From: Sphingorhabdus sp. YGSMI21
GTDB lineage: Bacteria > Pseudomonadota > Alphaproteobacteria > Sphingomonadales > Sphingomonadaceae
Direction: 5' to 3'
Assembly (NCBI RefSeq): GCF_002776575.1
Contig: NZ_CP022549.1
Coordinates: 132,580 to 196,579 of the forward strand
DNA length: 64,000 nucleotides
Each line of letters opens with the position of its first letter. Position 1 is the stretch's first letter. Both the position numbers and the translations under genes were made by a program. A model generated the notes under the pieces. The model did no database searches. It was given only the letters and a program-made list of their open reading frames with translations, and was not told where the DNA came from. Of this stretch, positions 8,775-15,792 are shown in pieces.

Positions 8775-9533
8775 TCAAAAGTTCATATGGCTGAGACCGC
8801 CATGCATAAATGTGCCACCCAAAAACGCTTGTACGAGCACACCGATCGTCAAGAGCCCCAGCAATCCAGCAAATATTTTTTCCTCGCTAACATTATGGTC
8901 GAAACGCCGTAGTCCGGCCCATGCCAGTAGCACTGCTCCGATTGCGACGGTCATACCGAGATAGCGATGCGTGGTGAGGATAAGGTTGCGGTCATAAAGA
9001 TAGAAGCCGCCTGCGAACCAGCCCAAAAAGGCGGCTGCAACCGCTCCCAGCGCCCCGATCACGAGCATGATCCGCGCTGCTGAACGCCAGTCAGGCTTAT
9101 TCCGCGCAACACCAAACGCTTCGGCTGCAAACGCGGCGACGATCATGGCGATTGGAAAATGGATCACCACGATATGCAATTTGCCAAGCCAGATGAACAA
9201 ACGCTCGCCAAAGCTCTTATTGCTATTATCTTCTGCTTCGTCATGCTCCATCATGCCGCCATGATCATCACTCATCCCGCCCATATGGTCACTTTCGGGC
9301 GCGGCAGGAGCGGAGCCATCGGGCATCATCGGCATGGTTCCCTCATCCATCATGCCCTGCATTTCGGCACTTTGTGCGACGTCGCTTCCCATTGCTTCCT
9401 TATGATGCTGGTCGCTCGTTCCGGGGCCAGCGCCCATTTCGGTCGGATCACCATGTGCAAGTACTGGCCCGCTAAACGAGGCTAGTGCGAAAGCAATGCA
9501 CAGCGTTAAAGTACGAAATCTCTGTGTCAGCAT
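8775..9533 (-). CDS. DUF2231-like membrane protein with Met/His-rich N-terminus
   Basis: 252 residues. Signal peptide ending ...VLA-HGD, then ~75 residues rich in Met, His and Asp (HMGGMSDDHGGMMEHDE), then four membrane helices with KLHIVVIHFPIAMI, a motif of the DUF2231 group in which paired His residues may bind haem or metal. It is between copC and the DUF411 gene. The metal-rich loop on the periplasmic side suggests a copper-binding membrane component; transport activity is not shown by sequence. Confidence 0.7.
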   Translation of the reverse strand: MLTQRFRTLTLCIAFALASFSGPVLAHGDPTEMGAGPGTSDQHHKEAMGSDVAQSAEMQGMMDEGTMPMMPDGSAPAAPESDHMGGMSDDHGGMMEHDEAEDNSNKSFGERLFIWLGKLHIVVIHFPIAMIVAAFAAEAFGVARNKPDWRSAARIMLVIGALGAVAAAFLGWFAGGFYLYDRNLILTTHRYLGMTVAIGAVLLAWAGLRRFDHNVSEEKIFAGLLGLLTIGVLVQAFLGGTFMHGGLSHMNF

Positions 9534-9613
9534 CTCAACCCTCCTGGTCCAAAATCGATTATTTTTGTTGCTAATAATAGTGGCAATCTTGCGATGCCGT
9601 TTCCAACCATAGT

Positions 9614-9646
9614 CTCCGGGTGCGCTCAGGGGGCGCGCACCCGGAG
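9614..9646. terminator. Strong hairpin downstream of copC
   Basis: Perfect 12-bp arms (CTCCGGGTGCGC / GCGCACCCGGAG) with a 9-base loop, between copC and the DUF2231-like gene on the minus strand. No T-tract follows. It may partly terminate after copC or stabilise its 3' end. Confidence 0.55.
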
Positions 9647-9663
9647 TATCGGTTGCGACCCGA

Positions 9664-10047
9664 TCACTTTACCTTGAATGCATATTTGCCGCTGACGACT
9701 TCCTTGTCGTCGCCCGATGCCATCCAGCGCAGCTCATAGCCGCCGGTCGTAAGAGGTTTCTTCATCATCACCATCACCGACTTGCCGTCCTTGCCCATCA
9801 TCACCGACATTGGCATCTTCATCGGGGCGTGCCCGGCCATACCGGGCATTGATGTCATCATTAGTTGCATGCGGGTGTTTGCAGGCATGATCTTCTCATC
9901 AAAGACCAGATCAATTTTATTTGTTGGTGCTACTGTCGCATTGGCCGCTGGCTTGGCTGTAACCAGACTCGGGTGCGCAAAAAGCGGTGTTGCCGCGAGC
10001 GTTGCGGCGGCGGCGAGGGTCAAACGAAAAAATTTGGTCCTGGGCAT
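9664..10047 (-). CDS. copC: Periplasmic copper chaperone CopC
   Basis: 127 residues, full length for a CopC. A signal peptide ends at LFA-HPS, so the mature protein begins with the His used for Cu(II) binding in CopC. The beta-sandwich signature runs HPSLVTAKPAANATVAPT ... LVFDEKI, with a Met-rich loop (MTSMPGMAGHAPMKMPMSVMM) for Cu(I), and ends GKYAFKVK. It leads a minus-strand operon and diverges from the CnrY-like gene across a structured 120-bp control region. Confidence 0.9.
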   Translation of the reverse strand: MPRTKFFRLTLAAAATLAATPLFAHPSLVTAKPAANATVAPTNKIDLVFDEKIMPANTRMQLMMTSMPGMAGHAPMKMPMSVMMGKDGKSVMVMMKKPLTTGGYELRWMASGDDKEVVSGKYAFKVK

Positions 10048-10075
10048 TTTTTGGTTCCTTGCTTGTGACTAACCA

Positions 10076-10108
10076 CTAATACGCAGTTATATTGCCCAAC
10101 CCTCAAAA
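10076..10108 (-). promoter_or_regulatory. Candidate ECF-sigma promoter for copC
   Basis: Read on the minus strand: TTTTGAGGG (10108-10100), a 16-base spacer, then CGTATTAG (10083-10076). The same two blocks with nearly the same spacing occur upstream of cnrY and of the multicopper oxidase gene, so this looks like a promoter recognised by the CnrH-like sigma factor. Confidence 0.6.
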
Positions 10109-10112
10109 ATAA

Positions 10113-10146
10113 TTTTGAGGGCAAAGCGGTGCAGCTTGCGTATTAG
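10113..10146 (+). promoter_or_regulatory. Candidate ECF-sigma promoter for the cnrYXH-like operon
   Basis: TTTTGAGGG at 10113-10121, 17-base spacer, CGTATTAG at 10139-10146. It is the mirror image of the copC promoter candidate: the two -35-like blocks form a 22-bp palindrome (10100-10121) and the two -10-like blocks another inverted pair (10076-10084 and 10138-10146). Autoregulation of the sigma operon would follow. Confidence 0.6.
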
Positions 10147-10176
10147 TAGTCAGATCACTCAAACAGGAGCATGTTT

Positions 10177-10473
10177 ATGCCGCTATCTGACAACAAACTA
10201 GATGAGATGCTTGCCAGCCTGAACTCTGCTTTGCCTCACGCAGCATTGGCCATCGACGATGGATTTGACAATAATGTCTGGCTACGCATTGGTGAAATGA
10301 ATAGTCGCCGACTTTCGCGCCAGAAAAGTCTGTTGGCGGCAGTGATGGTCGTGACCGCGCTCGGAGCGGGAATTGGAACGGGCGAACAGACCGCAATGGC
10401 CAACATCAATAGCAATCCATTGCTTGGCGGCGCAGATTACTCGCCGGCAAGCCTTCTCCACGTGTCACAATGA
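10177..10473 (+). CDS. cnrY: CnrY-like membrane anti-sigma factor
   Basis: 98 residues from ATG 10177; this start is preferred over 10171 because AGGAG at 10164-10168 is then 8 bases away. An acidic cytoplasmic N-terminal part (LDEMLASLN ... FDNNVWLRIGEMNSRR) is followed by one membrane helix (about residues 49-65) and a short periplasmic tail. CnrY anti-sigma factors are similar in size and topology and hold the ECF sigma factor CnrH through the N-terminal segment. Identification rests mainly on the gene order Y-X-H with recognisable X and H proteins. Confidence 0.65.
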   Translation: MPLSDNKLDEMLASLNSALPHAALAIDDGFDNNVWLRIGEMNSRRLSRQKSLLAAVMVVTALGAGIGTGEQTAMANINSNPLLGGADYSPASLLHVSQ

Positions 10474-10486
10474 TATTGGCAAATTC

Positions 10487-10924
10487 ATGAAAATCGGACC
10501 CGTACAAATCATCCTGCTTATCCTGCTGGCGCTCGGTGCAGGCTGGATAGGCTCATTAGGCGCGAAACATTGGAGCCAGAGCGGCGGTCAAAATTCTGGC
10601 ATGCACAGCTTTGTTCACGAGGAGCTTGATCTCGATAGCGCACAGCAAGCGCAGTTAGAAATTCTCGAAAATGATTTTGCGATCAGAAGACAAACTTTGG
10701 AGCTGGCACTCAGATCTTCAAATGCCGACCTTGCAGCCGCCATCGAAGAAGAACATCAATATGGCCCTAAAGTTGCAGCGGCGATTGAGGCTGTGCATAA
10801 GCAAATGGGTCTTTTGCAAAAGGCTACTGTTGAGCATCTATTCGCGATGCGAATGCTGTTGAAACCCGGTCAACAAAAGGCCTTTGACAAGCGGGTATCA
10901 ACTTCGCTCACCGCCGGGTCTTGA
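10487..10924 (+). CDS. cnrX: CnrX-like periplasmic metal sensor
   Basis: 145 residues: one N-terminal membrane anchor (about 6-26) and a helical periplasmic sensor domain. Residues H40, H44, E61, H117 and M121 lie at exactly the spacing of the CnrX metal ligands of Cupriavidus metallidurans (H42, H46, E63, H119, M123). This is stronger than general membership of the metal-sensor/Spy-like group. CnrX senses Ni(II)/Co(II) and releases CnrH from CnrY. Here the neighbours are copper genes, so the sensed metal could be copper. It ends with the stop directly before the sigma gene start. Confidence 0.82.
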   Translation: MKIGPVQIILLILLALGAGWIGSLGAKHWSQSGGQNSGMHSFVHEELDLDSAQQAQLEILENDFAIRRQTLELALRSSNADLAAAIEEEHQYGPKVAAAIEAVHKQMGLLQKATVEHLFAMRMLLKPGQQKAFDKRVSTSLTAGS

Positions 10925-11503
10925 GTGCAGAAATCACACCCTGACCCGCAAGTTCCGGATATTGTGCTCATCGCAGAGGCTGCAAAAGGCAGCAAAGCAG
11001 CCTTCAATACTGTTATGATCCAGCAGGCCCCCCGGCTCCACAACGTCGCGCTCAGGTTGATGGGCAACAGCTCCGATGCAGAGGACGCTGTCCAGGAGGC
11101 ACTGGCAGCTGCCTGGTTCAAGCTGGCCAGTTTCGATCAGTCGCGGCCGATCAATCCATGGCTCACGCGCATCATCGTCAACAAATGCCGCGACATTCTC
11201 CGCAAACGCCGGATCAGGCAGTTTTTCGAGTTTGATGGCAGCGATGATATAGAATTGACGATAGCCGACACTGCACCAGACCCAATTGCCAATTTGCACG
11301 CACGACAAGCGCTAGAAGTCATGCAACGAGAGATCACACGCCTGCCAGCGAAATTGCGCGAGCCTTTTGTACTGGTGGCCTTTGGCGATAACAGCCAGGC
11401 CCAAGCAGCCCACATTCTCGGAATATCAGAAAAGGCCGTCGAAATGCGGATTTACCGCGCGAGAACCAAATTACGCGAAGTTTATAAAAACTTTGAGGGG
11501 TGA
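10925..11503 (+). CDS. cnrH: CnrH-like ECF RNA polymerase sigma factor
   Basis: 192 residues, GTG start adjoining the cnrX stop (TGAGTG). Region 2 is visible as LMGNSSDAEDAVQEALAAAWFKLASFDQ ... PWLTRIIVNKCRDILRKRR and region 4 as LPAKLREPFVLVAFGDNSQAQAAHILGISEKAVEMRIYRARTKLRE. It should direct transcription of its own operon and of the flanking copper genes once freed from the CnrY-like protein. A matching promoter sequence overlaps its last codons and points at the multicopper oxidase gene. Confidence 0.92.
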   Translation: MQKSHPDPQVPDIVLIAEAAKGSKAAFNTVMIQQAPRLHNVALRLMGNSSDAEDAVQEALAAAWFKLASFDQSRPINPWLTRIIVNKCRDILRKRRIRQFFEFDGSDDIELTIADTAPDPIANLHARQALEVMQREITRLPAKLREPFVLVAFGDNSQAQAAHILGISEKAVEMRIYRARTKLREVYKNFEG

Positions 11504-11525
11504 AGGCAGTCTCGTCGTATAGTAG
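11492..11525 (+). promoter_or_regulatory. Candidate ECF-sigma promoter for the multicopper oxidase operon
   Basis: TTTGAGGG at 11492-11499, 16-base spacer, CGTATAGTAG at 11516-11525. It matches the two divergent promoter candidates before copC and cnrY in both blocks. The -35-like block lies in the last codons of cnrH. Confidence 0.6.
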
Positions 11526-11556
11526 GGAGATATCGCTTTTATATTAAGGATTATAC

Positions 11557-13371
11557 ATGCTTTCTATTCCCCGCCGACGCTTCTTATCGTCCGCTTTGAT
11601 TGCTGGCGGCGCTGTCGGATTTTCTTCTGCCATGCCTGCATGGGCGCGCGGCGCGATGTCAGGTTCGGTGCGTAAGGGCATTGATGAAGTTTCCGGCTCC
11701 AGCATTGATCTCGCTATCGGACGCGGCCAGTTTTCCACCGGCGGACGCAGCGGCGGTGCCATCGCGGTAAATGGCACTGTACCGGGGCCGCTGGTAAGAT
11801 TACGAGAAGGGCAGGATGTACGGCTCAACGTAACCAATAATCTTGATGAAGACAGCTCGATTCATTGGCACGGCATCCTTCTGCCCTTCCAGTTCGATGG
11901 CGTGCCGGGGGTCAGCTTCCCCGGCATCAAACCCGGCGAGACATTTACTGCGCCGTTCAAGGTTCGGCAGAGCGGCACCTATTGGTGGCACAGCCATTCC
12001 GGGCTGCAGGAACAGGCAGGGCATTATGGCCCGATCATTGTCGATCCGGCTGGTGCAGACCCGGTAGCATTTGACCGCGAATATATCGTCCTTCTTAGCG
12101 AATTTACGCCGATGCACCCGCATGTCATCATGAAAAAACTGAAACAACAGGGCGGCGGCTATTTCAATTATCAGCAGGGAACCGCAACCGATGACTATCC
12201 GCTGTCCGGCAAGGAACGCCGGATGTGGAGCAAGATGCGGATGATGGCGACCGACATTCTTGATGTTACCGCTTCCACCTACACTTATCTCATCAATGGA
12301 CATGGTCCCGCCGATAATCTGGAACTGCTGTATAATCCCGGCGAACGGGTGCGGCTGCGGATTATCAACGGCAGCGCGATGACGTTCTTTAACCTGCGGA
12401 TTCCAGGCCTGCCGATGACAGTCGTTCAGGCTGATGGGCAGAATGTAGTGCCGGTGGAAACAGATGAATTGCAGATCGGCGTTGCGGAAACCTATGACGT
12501 TGTTGTGCAGCCCACTGCCGACAAGGCATTCACTTTTGTAGCAGAATCTATGGACCGCTCGGGAATGGGCGTTGCTACGCTTGCTCCCCGCGCAGGAATG
12601 CGCGCCGAGGTTCCGGCACTGCGCGATCCGCCAATCCTGACGATGGCTGACATGGGGATGGCAGGTATGGATCATGGTTCGCCAGACGGTGCGACGGACC
12701 ACTCGCAAATGGATCACAGCAAAATGAGCGCCGAAGACATGGCCAAGATGGACATGCCCAGCATGGATGTGAACGGCGGTGATAATATGGCCGGCATGGA
12801 CATGAGCGGCATGAAGATGCGCGATACCTCGATGCTGCCGCCCGATGTAAAGGTCGGTCCAGGGCTCGACATGGTATCAATGGCCGCGCCTGACCGCATG
12901 GGATATCCCGGGCTTGGCCTGGATAATGTCGAACACCGGGTTCTCAACTACCAGCAGCTAGCGGCGCTGACGCCCGGCAAAGAAAAGCGCACAGCATCGC
13001 GCAAGATGGAAATTCATCTCACGGGCAACATGGAGCGCTATATGTGGTCGTTTGACGGTAAGAAATTTTCTGCCGTCTCCGACGATCCAATCCGCTTTGC
13101 CTATAATGAGCGCGTTCGTGTCAAATTGGTCAACGACACGATGATGGCGCACCCAATCCACTTGCATGGCCATTTCTTCGAATTGGTCAACGGACAGGAC
13201 AACCAGCCATTGAAACATACCGTGATCGTTCAACCAGGAAGCAGTGCAACCTTTGACCTCACCGCTGACGAGGTAGGAGACTGGGCATTTCACTGCCATT
13301 TGCTCTATCATATGCATTCCGGAATGTTCCAGATCGTTACCGTGGCATCGCCGTTAGGAGCGCAGTCATGA
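11557..13371 (+). CDS. pcoA: Multicopper oxidase CopA/PcoA
   Basis: 604 residues. Twin-arginine signal (PRRRFLSSALIAGG ... PAWA) for folded export. All four copper-ligand blocks are present: HWHGILLPF, WWHSHSG, HPIHLHGHFF and the C-terminal HCHLLYHMHSGM, the last providing the type 1 site. A Met/His-rich insertion (about residues 365-425, repeats of MDHSKM and MAGMDMSGM) is typical of PcoA/CopA and binds or delivers Cu(I). It oxidises periplasmic Cu(I) to the less toxic Cu(II). AAGGA precedes the start, and its stop overlaps the copB start by 4 bases. Confidence 0.95.
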   Translation: MLSIPRRRFLSSALIAGGAVGFSSAMPAWARGAMSGSVRKGIDEVSGSSIDLAIGRGQFSTGGRSGGAIAVNGTVPGPLVRLREGQDVRLNVTNNLDEDSSIHWHGILLPFQFDGVPGVSFPGIKPGETFTAPFKVRQSGTYWWHSHSGLQEQAGHYGPIIVDPAGADPVAFDREYIVLLSEFTPMHPHVIMKKLKQQGGGYFNYQQGTATDDYPLSGKERRMWSKMRMMATDILDVTASTYTYLINGHGPADNLELLYNPGERVRLRIINGSAMTFFNLRIPGLPMTVVQADGQNVVPVETDELQIGVAETYDVVVQPTADKAFTFVAESMDRSGMGVATLAPRAGMRAEVPALRDPPILTMADMGMAGMDHGSPDGATDHSQMDHSKMSAEDMAKMDMPSMDVNGGDNMAGMDMSGMKMRDTSMLPPDVKVGPGLDMVSMAAPDRMGYPGLGLDNVEHRVLNYQQLAALTPGKEKRTASRKMEIHLTGNMERYMWSFDGKKFSAVSDDPIRFAYNERVRVKLVNDTMMAHPIHLHGHFFELVNGQDNQPLKHTVIVQPGSSATFDLTADEVGDWAFHCHLLYHMHSGMFQIVTVASPLGAQS

Positions 13372-14567
13372 AGCGGATGATGGTTCTTCTGTTGCTGGGA
13401 TTTAGCCAGCCAGCCTTCGCGCAGACCATGGATCCAAACATGAAAATGCCGATACCAGCGAAACCTGCGGCAAAACCAAAGCCGCAAGCCAAGCCAGCGC
13501 CGATTTCTGCAAAAAAGACCGCGCCACCAATAAAAAAATCACCCGTAAAAGCACCTCCAAAACCTACGGCTCCAACTTCCATGCAAATGGGTCCAGTATC
13601 AATCAAGGATGCCCCCCCAGAGAATATTGGCGAGACTATGGACCATTCCGGCATGGACCATGGCAATATGGCTACGCCTGCCGACCAAATGGAAGCAATG
13701 GATCATAGCGGCATGGACGGAATGTCTATGGATGATGGGACATCTCCTCCTGACGAGATGGATCACAGTTCAATGGATATGTCCGGCGGAGATACGGAAG
13801 GCATGGATATGGCAATGCCGATGGCCGACGAACCGCCACCACCCGAAGCAGGGAGCGGACCTGCCCGCGCCGCCGAAGCAATTTGGGGCGTCGATATAAT
13901 GCGGGCTTCTAGAGAGCAACTGGCGAAAGAAAACGGCGGCATGACAACGCTTTGGGTGATGGCTGACCGCGCTGAATACCGCGTGCGGGACGGAAAGAAC
14001 GGCTATTTGTGGGACGGTCAGGGCTATTATGGCGGCGATATCGACAAATTCTGGTTCAAGAGCGAGGGCGAAGGCAATTTCGGTGAAAAGATCGAAAGTG
14101 CAGAGGTGCAGGCGCTATGGAGTCACGCCATTGCGCCATTTTTCGATCTGCAAGCGGGCGTCAGGCAGGATTTTGCACCGCGTGACCGAACCTATGCAGT
14201 TATTGGCATACAAGGTCTTGCTCCTTACCTGTTCGAGATCGATGGGGCAGCATTTTTGTCTGACCGGGGCGATTTGACCGCGCGCATCGAGGCAGAGTAC
14301 GAACAGCGGATCACACAGCGTCTGATTTTGCAACCACGCGCAGAACTCAATCTTGCAGCGCAGGATGTTCCCGAACTCGGTATCGGTGCGGGGCTCGACA
14401 CTGCCGAAATGGGAATACGATTGCGATATGAATTTGCCCGCGAGTTTGCGCCCTATATCGGCGTCGAACAGGAATGGAAAGTTGGACAAAGCGCCAGATA
14501 CGCGCGGGCGGCGGGAGAAGATCCCAGCGTCACCAATTATGTTATCGGGATGAGATTCTGGTTTTAA
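13368..14567 (+). CDS. pcoB: Outer-membrane copper resistance protein CopB/PcoB
   Basis: 399 residues. Signal peptide (cleavage near AFA-QTM), a Pro/Lys/Ala-rich linker (about residues 25-75), a Met/His/Asp-rich copper-binding section with DHSGMDHG repeats (about 85-145) and a C-terminal beta-barrel domain from about 165 that ends in FWF, the usual outer-membrane terminal aromatic. The Pro/Lys linker is unusually long. It is coupled to the multicopper oxidase gene and is expected to sequester or move copper at the outer membrane. Confidence 0.93.
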   Translation: MKRMMVLLLLGFSQPAFAQTMDPNMKMPIPAKPAAKPKPQAKPAPISAKKTAPPIKKSPVKAPPKPTAPTSMQMGPVSIKDAPPENIGETMDHSGMDHGNMATPADQMEAMDHSGMDGMSMDDGTSPPDEMDHSSMDMSGGDTEGMDMAMPMADEPPPPEAGSGPARAAEAIWGVDIMRASREQLAKENGGMTTLWVMADRAEYRVRDGKNGYLWDGQGYYGGDIDKFWFKSEGEGNFGEKIESAEVQALWSHAIAPFFDLQAGVRQDFAPRDRTYAVIGIQGLAPYLFEIDGAAFLSDRGDLTARIEAEYEQRITQRLILQPRAELNLAAQDVPELGIGAGLDTAEMGIRLRYEFAREFAPYIGVEQEWKVGQSARYARAAGEDPSVTNYVIGMRFWF

Positions 14568-14585
14568 TATAAAGAGGGAAAAACT

Positions 14586-15059
14586 ATGAAATATATTGGT
14601 TTAGCGTTGATTCTCGCGCTTTCTACGGTTTCTTACCAGGCTGTGGCGCACGATAAAGATGCAGAGGCTGCATCTATCATGGAGACACCTGAAAACACCC
14701 TTGAAGCCTATAGGAGCGCTATAGAAAGTCTCGATGATACAAATATGCCGCGCCTCTTCACTCAAGATGCGCTGGTGTTTGAAAATGGAAAAGCGGAGGG
14801 CAGCTTCGGAAATTATCTTGCCCATCATCTCGGCCCTGAACTCAAAGAGTTTGAGAGCTTTACATTCAGTAATGAGACGATCGATATATCTGTGATAGGT
14901 GAAACGGCAATTGCCTCGGAAACCTATACATATACGATAGTGCTGAAGGATGGCCGGACCATCGAGAGGCTAGGCGTTACCACTGCGGTTCTCGTAAAAC
15001 GAGACGAAAGCTGGAAAATTGCGCAATATCATTCATCTTCCCGCACGCCTAAGAAATAG
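14586..15059 (+). CDS. Secreted NTF2/SnoaL-like protein (DUF4440 type)
   Basis: 157 residues with signal peptide (cleaved near AVA-HDK). The mature part has the cone-shaped NTF2-like pattern: an N-terminal helix PENTLEAYRSAIESLD, then FTQDALVFENGKAEGSFGNYLAHHLGPELKEF and strands ending WKIAQYHSSSRTPKK. These domains may be binding or enzymatic. It is 18 bases after copB with its own GAGGG site. Similar proteins follow copB in other sphingomonads as far as I recall; no copper role is established. Confidence 0.7.
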   Translation: MKYIGLALILALSTVSYQAVAHDKDAEAASIMETPENTLEAYRSAIESLDDTNMPRLFTQDALVFENGKAEGSFGNYLAHHLGPELKEFESFTFSNETIDISVIGETAIASETYTYTIVLKDGRTIERLGVTTAVLVKRDESWKIAQYHSSSRTPKK

Positions 15060-15155
15060 CTTGGCTTCGGCGAAGGTGTAGGCCCAGAACCCGCATGGTT
15101 CGAAAGCATAATAGATTTGACTTCGAATTTCCGACACAAGCAAGGAGAAGCTAAA

Positions 15156-15686
15156 ATGAGCAGCTATACGCGCCTTATCGCTATGATTTTGACATCAACT
15201 CTGGCGATGTTTGGACTGATGTATCTCAACACATACGCGCTTGAGCATGTCTATTTCAGCGAGACACGCACGTGGATGGCTCTTTATATGGGCGCAGCAA
15301 TGGCAATCATAATGCTGATCTTCATGCTTGGAATGTATCAGGATAAGCGCAGGAATTTCCTGATCCTAGGCGGCGCAGCTCTAATTTTTACCGGTTCGTT
15401 ATTTCTCGTTAGGTCGCAGGATACGATTTCCGATCAGGCGTGGCAAAAAGCGATGATCCCCCATCATAGTATTGCCATATTGACGAGTGAGCGTGCCAAT
15501 ATCGAGGACAAGCGGGTGCGCGAGTTGGCCGATGGCATTATCAAGGCGCAGCGCAAGGAGATCAAAGAAATGGAATGGTTGATCAAGGATATTGATCAAA
15601 ATGGCAAGGCAACGACAGATGCAGAAGCTGCGGCGCGGCCCGTTCCAAAATTCGAAGGTGCACTCAATCTGGGTGACAAACGTTAA
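15156..15686 (+). CDS. DUF305 family membrane-anchored protein
   Basis: 176 residues from ATG 15156, which has AAGGAGAA in front. Three hydrophobic segments (about residues 5-24, 40-60, 67-84) precede the DUF305/ferritin-like part: DQAWQKAMIPHHSIAILTSERANIEDKRVRELADGIIKAQRKEIKEMEWLI. The HH of MIPHHS and the KEI.EM motif are conserved in the family and are likely metal ligands. It lies in the copper cluster; enzymatic activity unknown. Confidence 0.8.
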   Translation: MSSYTRLIAMILTSTLAMFGLMYLNTYALEHVYFSETRTWMALYMGAAMAIIMLIFMLGMYQDKRRNFLILGGAALIFTGSLFLVRSQDTISDQAWQKAMIPHHSIAILTSERANIEDKRVRELADGIIKAQRKEIKEMEWLIKDIDQNGKATTDAEAAARPVPKFEGALNLGDKR

Positions 15687-15792
15687 CGCTTGAGTATGCG
15701 GAAGACCCGCTCCTTTTGAATCTCTCACCAAAATCGAGCGAATCGTGCTCGTCGAGATGCGGTTGCTAATAGTCTGGAAGCCCCATTAAATC

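Noticed and set aside
11800..12717. 305-codon minus-strand frame opposite the multicopper oxidase
   Set aside because: Antisense shadow; the opposite strand has all copper-ligand motifs.
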